From JAFGRU01 sp016934985 (GTDB lineage: Bacteria > Desulfobacterota > Desulfuromonadia > Desulfuromonadales > JAAYDE01), in NCBI GenBank assembly GCA_963665045.2, contig CAXXJQ010000003.1, positions 1,426,001 through 1,490,000 of the forward strand: a DNA stretch of 64,000 nucleotides, written 5' to 3'. The position numbers and the translations under genes were made by a program. Below the pieces are notes generated by a model. The model had not been told where the DNA came from, did not search any database, and saw only the letters and a program-made list of their open reading frames with translations. Shown here piece after piece: positions 61,806-64,000 of this stretch; position 1 is the first letter of the stretch; each line of letters opens with the position of its first letter.

Positions 61806-62552
61806 TTATTTTTTCTCGCCAATTACGCAAACCATGGTGACGCTCGCGCGAACACTGACATCCCCCGCAACAATATCCGGCGCTCCGGCGACCCCCATGG
61901 CTTTCAAAACCATCCCCCGTTCATAATTTACCCTCACAGGTGCAGGTTGGGCGTTGTCCAGATCCAGAGAAAGAATATGAAGGATTTTTACTCCTGACGC
62001 TTGGGCCAGCGTTTCAGCATCTGCCCGGGCATTGGCGACAGCCTCTCGAATAGCCTGGTCGCGATATTTTCGTGAGTCGGCAAGGTCAAAAGAAAGGGAG
62101 CCGATCTCATTGGCTCTGGCATTAACCGCCGCTGCTATAAGATCTCCGGCCATTTCGAGTTTCAAGGTGCGAATGGACAGGCTCGTGGACACAGTGAACC
62201 CGACAATTTCCGGACGCCATTCAGGAACGGAGCTTTTGGGCCGGGAGGACCACTGCGGCTGTACATCAAAGCGCCGGGTCTGGTATTCCTTTTTGCTGAG
62301 CCCGACTTTTTCCAGAGCCTTGATTATATCCTTCAAGTTTTGATTCGCTTCTTCCATCGCCTGCTCTACCTGGCGTGCAGTGGCGGTCACCCCGATAGCC
62401 AGATTGAGGCGATCTGCAGGGACACTGAGAATGGCATCACCTCGCACCGAAATTGTGCCGGGCTCTTCTTTTGGAGACATTGCAGAAACCTGGGTTACAA
62501 AAAAAAGGATCAGGGTCAGCAACAAACAAGTAGTAAAAACGAACTTTTTCAT
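61806..62552 (-). CDS. SIMPL-domain (DUF541) periplasmic protein
   Basis: 248 residues. Signal peptide (1-24, cleaving after QVSA), then ISVRGDAILSVPADRLNLAIGVTATARQVEQAMEEANQNLKDIIKALEKVGLSKKEYQTRRFDVQPQW, IVGFTVSTSLSIR and AIREAVANARADAETLAQASGVKI: the family pattern. Periplasmic or surface, oligomeric, function poorly defined (oxidative stress links in some species). Confidence 0.92.
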   Translation of the reverse strand: MKKFVFTTCLLLTLILFFVTQVSAMSPKEEPGTISVRGDAILSVPADRLNLAIGVTATARQVEQAMEEANQNLKDIIKALEKVGLSKKEYQTRRFDVQPQWSSRPKSSVPEWRPEIVGFTVSTSLSIRTLKLEMAGDLIAAAVNARANEIGSLSFDLADSRKYRDQAIREAVANARADAETLAQASGVKILHILSLDLDNAQPAPVRVNYERGMVLKAMGVAGAPDIVAGDVSVRASVTMVCVIGEKK

Positions 62553-62843
62553 AAAGAGACCTCAGTTAACCTGAATCCGTGGGCAGGGACAAGGAAATGA
62601 GCGAAAATGCTTGGCCTGAAAAAGTGTTTCAAAAATCTGGGAAGCACACCCAGGGTCGTCGCTGATTTTTGAAATGCTAAGGCAGGACAATGACTTGCGC
62701 TGTTGCCTGGTCATAACTCACGAATGCAGGTTTAATTAAAGGGTTAAAAAGCAGAAAGCGATCCCGCCACCAGGGTCGGAACTGCAGTTAAATTTTATCA
62801 TCCCATGAAAAATTCCAAAGCAGGATCCACTATTTTTTCAAAT

Positions 62844-63473
62844 TCAAAAACGCCAACCCAGGTCCGGCTTGAACATCAATAGCCCTTCTCTGAAAAGGCA
62901 AAGGGCGAAAATCAGCAGTAACAATCCCAGTACCCGCAAGGTCCAACGATAGGTGCTGCCCCGAAAAAAAGAGCGGGATTGGCCGGCCACCAAAGCAAGA
63001 AAAACTTTGGACCCAACCAGAAAAGCATAAAAACCCCCAAGGAACGCCAATCCATGGGAAAAATGCACTTCGTTAGCTCGAAGTAAAATTGGCCCCCCGA
63101 CACTGGCCCAGAAAAGATAAGGGTGGGGACTCAGAACGTTGACCAGCACGGCTTTTCTCAGAGATTTGGCCGGCTGGTCTGAAGAGGCAGGAAGCCGGTT
63201 GCCGGACCGGATGGTATCGAAACTGAGGTAGGCGACGAACAAAGCTCCAGCTAAAGTGATGGCTCCAAGAACCTGCCCATGGGCAAAATTCTTAAGAGCC
63301 AGAAAAACAGCCGCAACAATGGGTGCATCCGTCAGAATTGGTGCCAGAGCGACGCGCATACCGGAACGCCAATTGTGCTGCAAGGTTTCGGATATGACCA
63401 GGGCAAGAAGAGGCCCCGGAGAAAAACCGGCAGCAAGCCCTAAAAAAATACCGGAGAACAGAAAATCAGTCAT
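62844..63473 (-). CDS. LysE/RhtB-type amino-acid exporter
   Basis: 209 residues, six membrane helices. FSGIFLGLAAGFSPGPLLALVISETLQHNWRSGMRVALAPILTD holds the SPGP loop, and NVLSPHPYLFWASVGGPILL replaces the usual NPK(A/T) motif of the fourth helix. Likely exports an amino acid or analogue. Confidence 0.88.
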   Translation of the reverse strand: MTDFLFSGIFLGLAAGFSPGPLLALVISETLQHNWRSGMRVALAPILTDAPIVAAVFLALKNFAHGQVLGAITLAGALFVAYLSFDTIRSGNRLPASSDQPAKSLRKAVLVNVLSPHPYLFWASVGGPILLRANEVHFSHGLAFLGGFYAFLVGSKVFLALVAGQSRSFFRGSTYRWTLRVLGLLLLIFALCLFREGLLMFKPDLGWRF

Positions 63474-63660
63474 ACTCGGCGAAACCTTAAGCTTTTCTTC
63501 TACAGTTGTTGTTCGGAGCGCCTTCGTAAACTACTGTAATTACAAAAAAGCTCTTTGAAAAATGGGGAAATTTTCCAAATCCTGGTGCCAATATCCACAG
63601 GTTAATTGCTTGTTTATAGGTTTTTTTGCCATTATCATGGTGCCCTAATGGAGGTGCGCC

Positions 63661-64000
63661 ATGTTTGCCCGTGTTAAGAAATCAGGCCGCTATCAGTATC
63701 TTCAGCTTGTCGAGAACCGTTGGGAGGATGGGCGGTCTCGCCAACGGGTCATAACCACCCTCGGCCGTTTGGACCAGATGACCGAAAAAGGAGAGATCGA
63801 ATCCCTGATTCGCTCCTTAAGCCGGTTTTCCGAAAAAGCTTTTTTGATTCTTTCGGATCGAAGTCAGTTTTCGGCTTCAGCACAAAGGATCGGTCCAGCC
63901 CTGATTTTCGAGCGCCTCTGGAAAGAGTTGAATATCGGCACCATAATTTCCGGCCTGGTTGCTGAACGAAAGTTCTGTTTTTCCATTGAACGTGCCCTGT
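63661..64000 (+). CDS. IS1634/IS4-like transposase, N-terminal part (cut by window edge)
   Basis: ATG 63661 with GGAGGTGCGCC upstream. Begins MFARVKKSGRYQYLQLVENR, then WEDGRSRQRVITTLGRLDQM, characteristic of IS1634-family DDE transposases, continuing GEIESLIRSLSRFSEKAF and RIGPALIFERLWKELNIGTII to the window end. The catalytic part is outside; whether the copy is intact cannot be seen. The left end of the element is probably near 63590, but its inverted repeat cannot be proven from one side. Confidence 0.85.
   Translation, partial: MFARVKKSGRYQYLQLVENRWEDGRSRQRVITTLGRLDQMTEKGEIESLIRSLSRFSEKAFLILSDRSQFSASAQRIGPALIFERLWKELNIGTIISGLVAERKFCFSIERAL

Overview
The window looks like a chromosome segment of a strictly or facultatively anaerobic Gram-negative bacterium of the Desulfuromonadales/Geobacterales type. 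This is an inference from gene content, not from a marker gene. Supporting features are a cysE-iscR-nifS-nifU-mnmA-mtaB operon, an oxygen-independent class III ribonucleotide reductase, a nikKMLQO-type ECF nickel transporter with NikR, many one- and two-component regulators (GAF-ANTAR, PilZ receiver, GGDEF-like, hybrid kinase), and numerous outer-membrane-type lipoproteins. No rRNA operon, CRISPR array or prophage is visible.

Left edge (1-3.3 kb) is a mobile patch: the 5' part of an IS91-type transposase, coupled to a tyrosine recombinase whose catalytic C-terminus is in the -1 frame after an A9 tract, then an attC-like site followed by a small AT-rich cassette-like gene. Next come an intact REP-associated (RAYT/Y1) transposase bounded by inverted repeats and the C-terminal remnant of a second one. 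The right edge (63.66 kb onward) enters an IS1634/IS4-like transposase. Between these lies about 60 kb of mostly single-copy chromosomal genes.

3.3-16.2 kb: PNPOx-like flavoprotein, an HPr-kinase/PEPCK-like P-loop protein, htpG, an FKBP prolyl isomerase, a lipoprotein, an MBL-fold hydrolase, Mrp ATPase, a response regulator, a GAF-ANTAR protein and gdhA. The gdhA leader contains two hexaloop hairpins, the second overlapping a terminator, which is the layout of an ANTAR antitermination target. 16.5-24 kb: a PKD-repeat surface protein, then the Fe-S/cysteine/tRNA-thiolation operon on the minus strand. 24-36.4 kb: GGDEF-like protein, nitroreductase, mutM, an orphan Opp/Dpp-type permease, galE, a PilZ receiver protein, a second copy of the lipoprotein family, a ferritin-like protein, tRNA-Thr, a CYTH protein, sfsA and a lemA-TPM-TPM cluster.

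36.7-46 kb: a binding-protein lipoprotein overlapping a large hybrid histidine kinase, lepB, and the anaerobic RNR locus. In that locus the glycyl-radical tail of NrdD is a separate 52-residue ORF, and paired NrdR boxes lie upstream. 46-51 kb: nikR and the nickel ECF operon, then an L,D-transpeptidase. 51-63.5 kb: an alanine-rich lipoprotein, the rdgB-rph-amidase cluster, DHH phosphoesterase, a LOG-like protein, a TPR protein, TenA, a 928-bp gene-free but highly structured stretch, DnaQ-like exonuclease, acyl-ACP thioesterase, an HtpX-like protease, a SIMPL protein and a LysE-type exporter.
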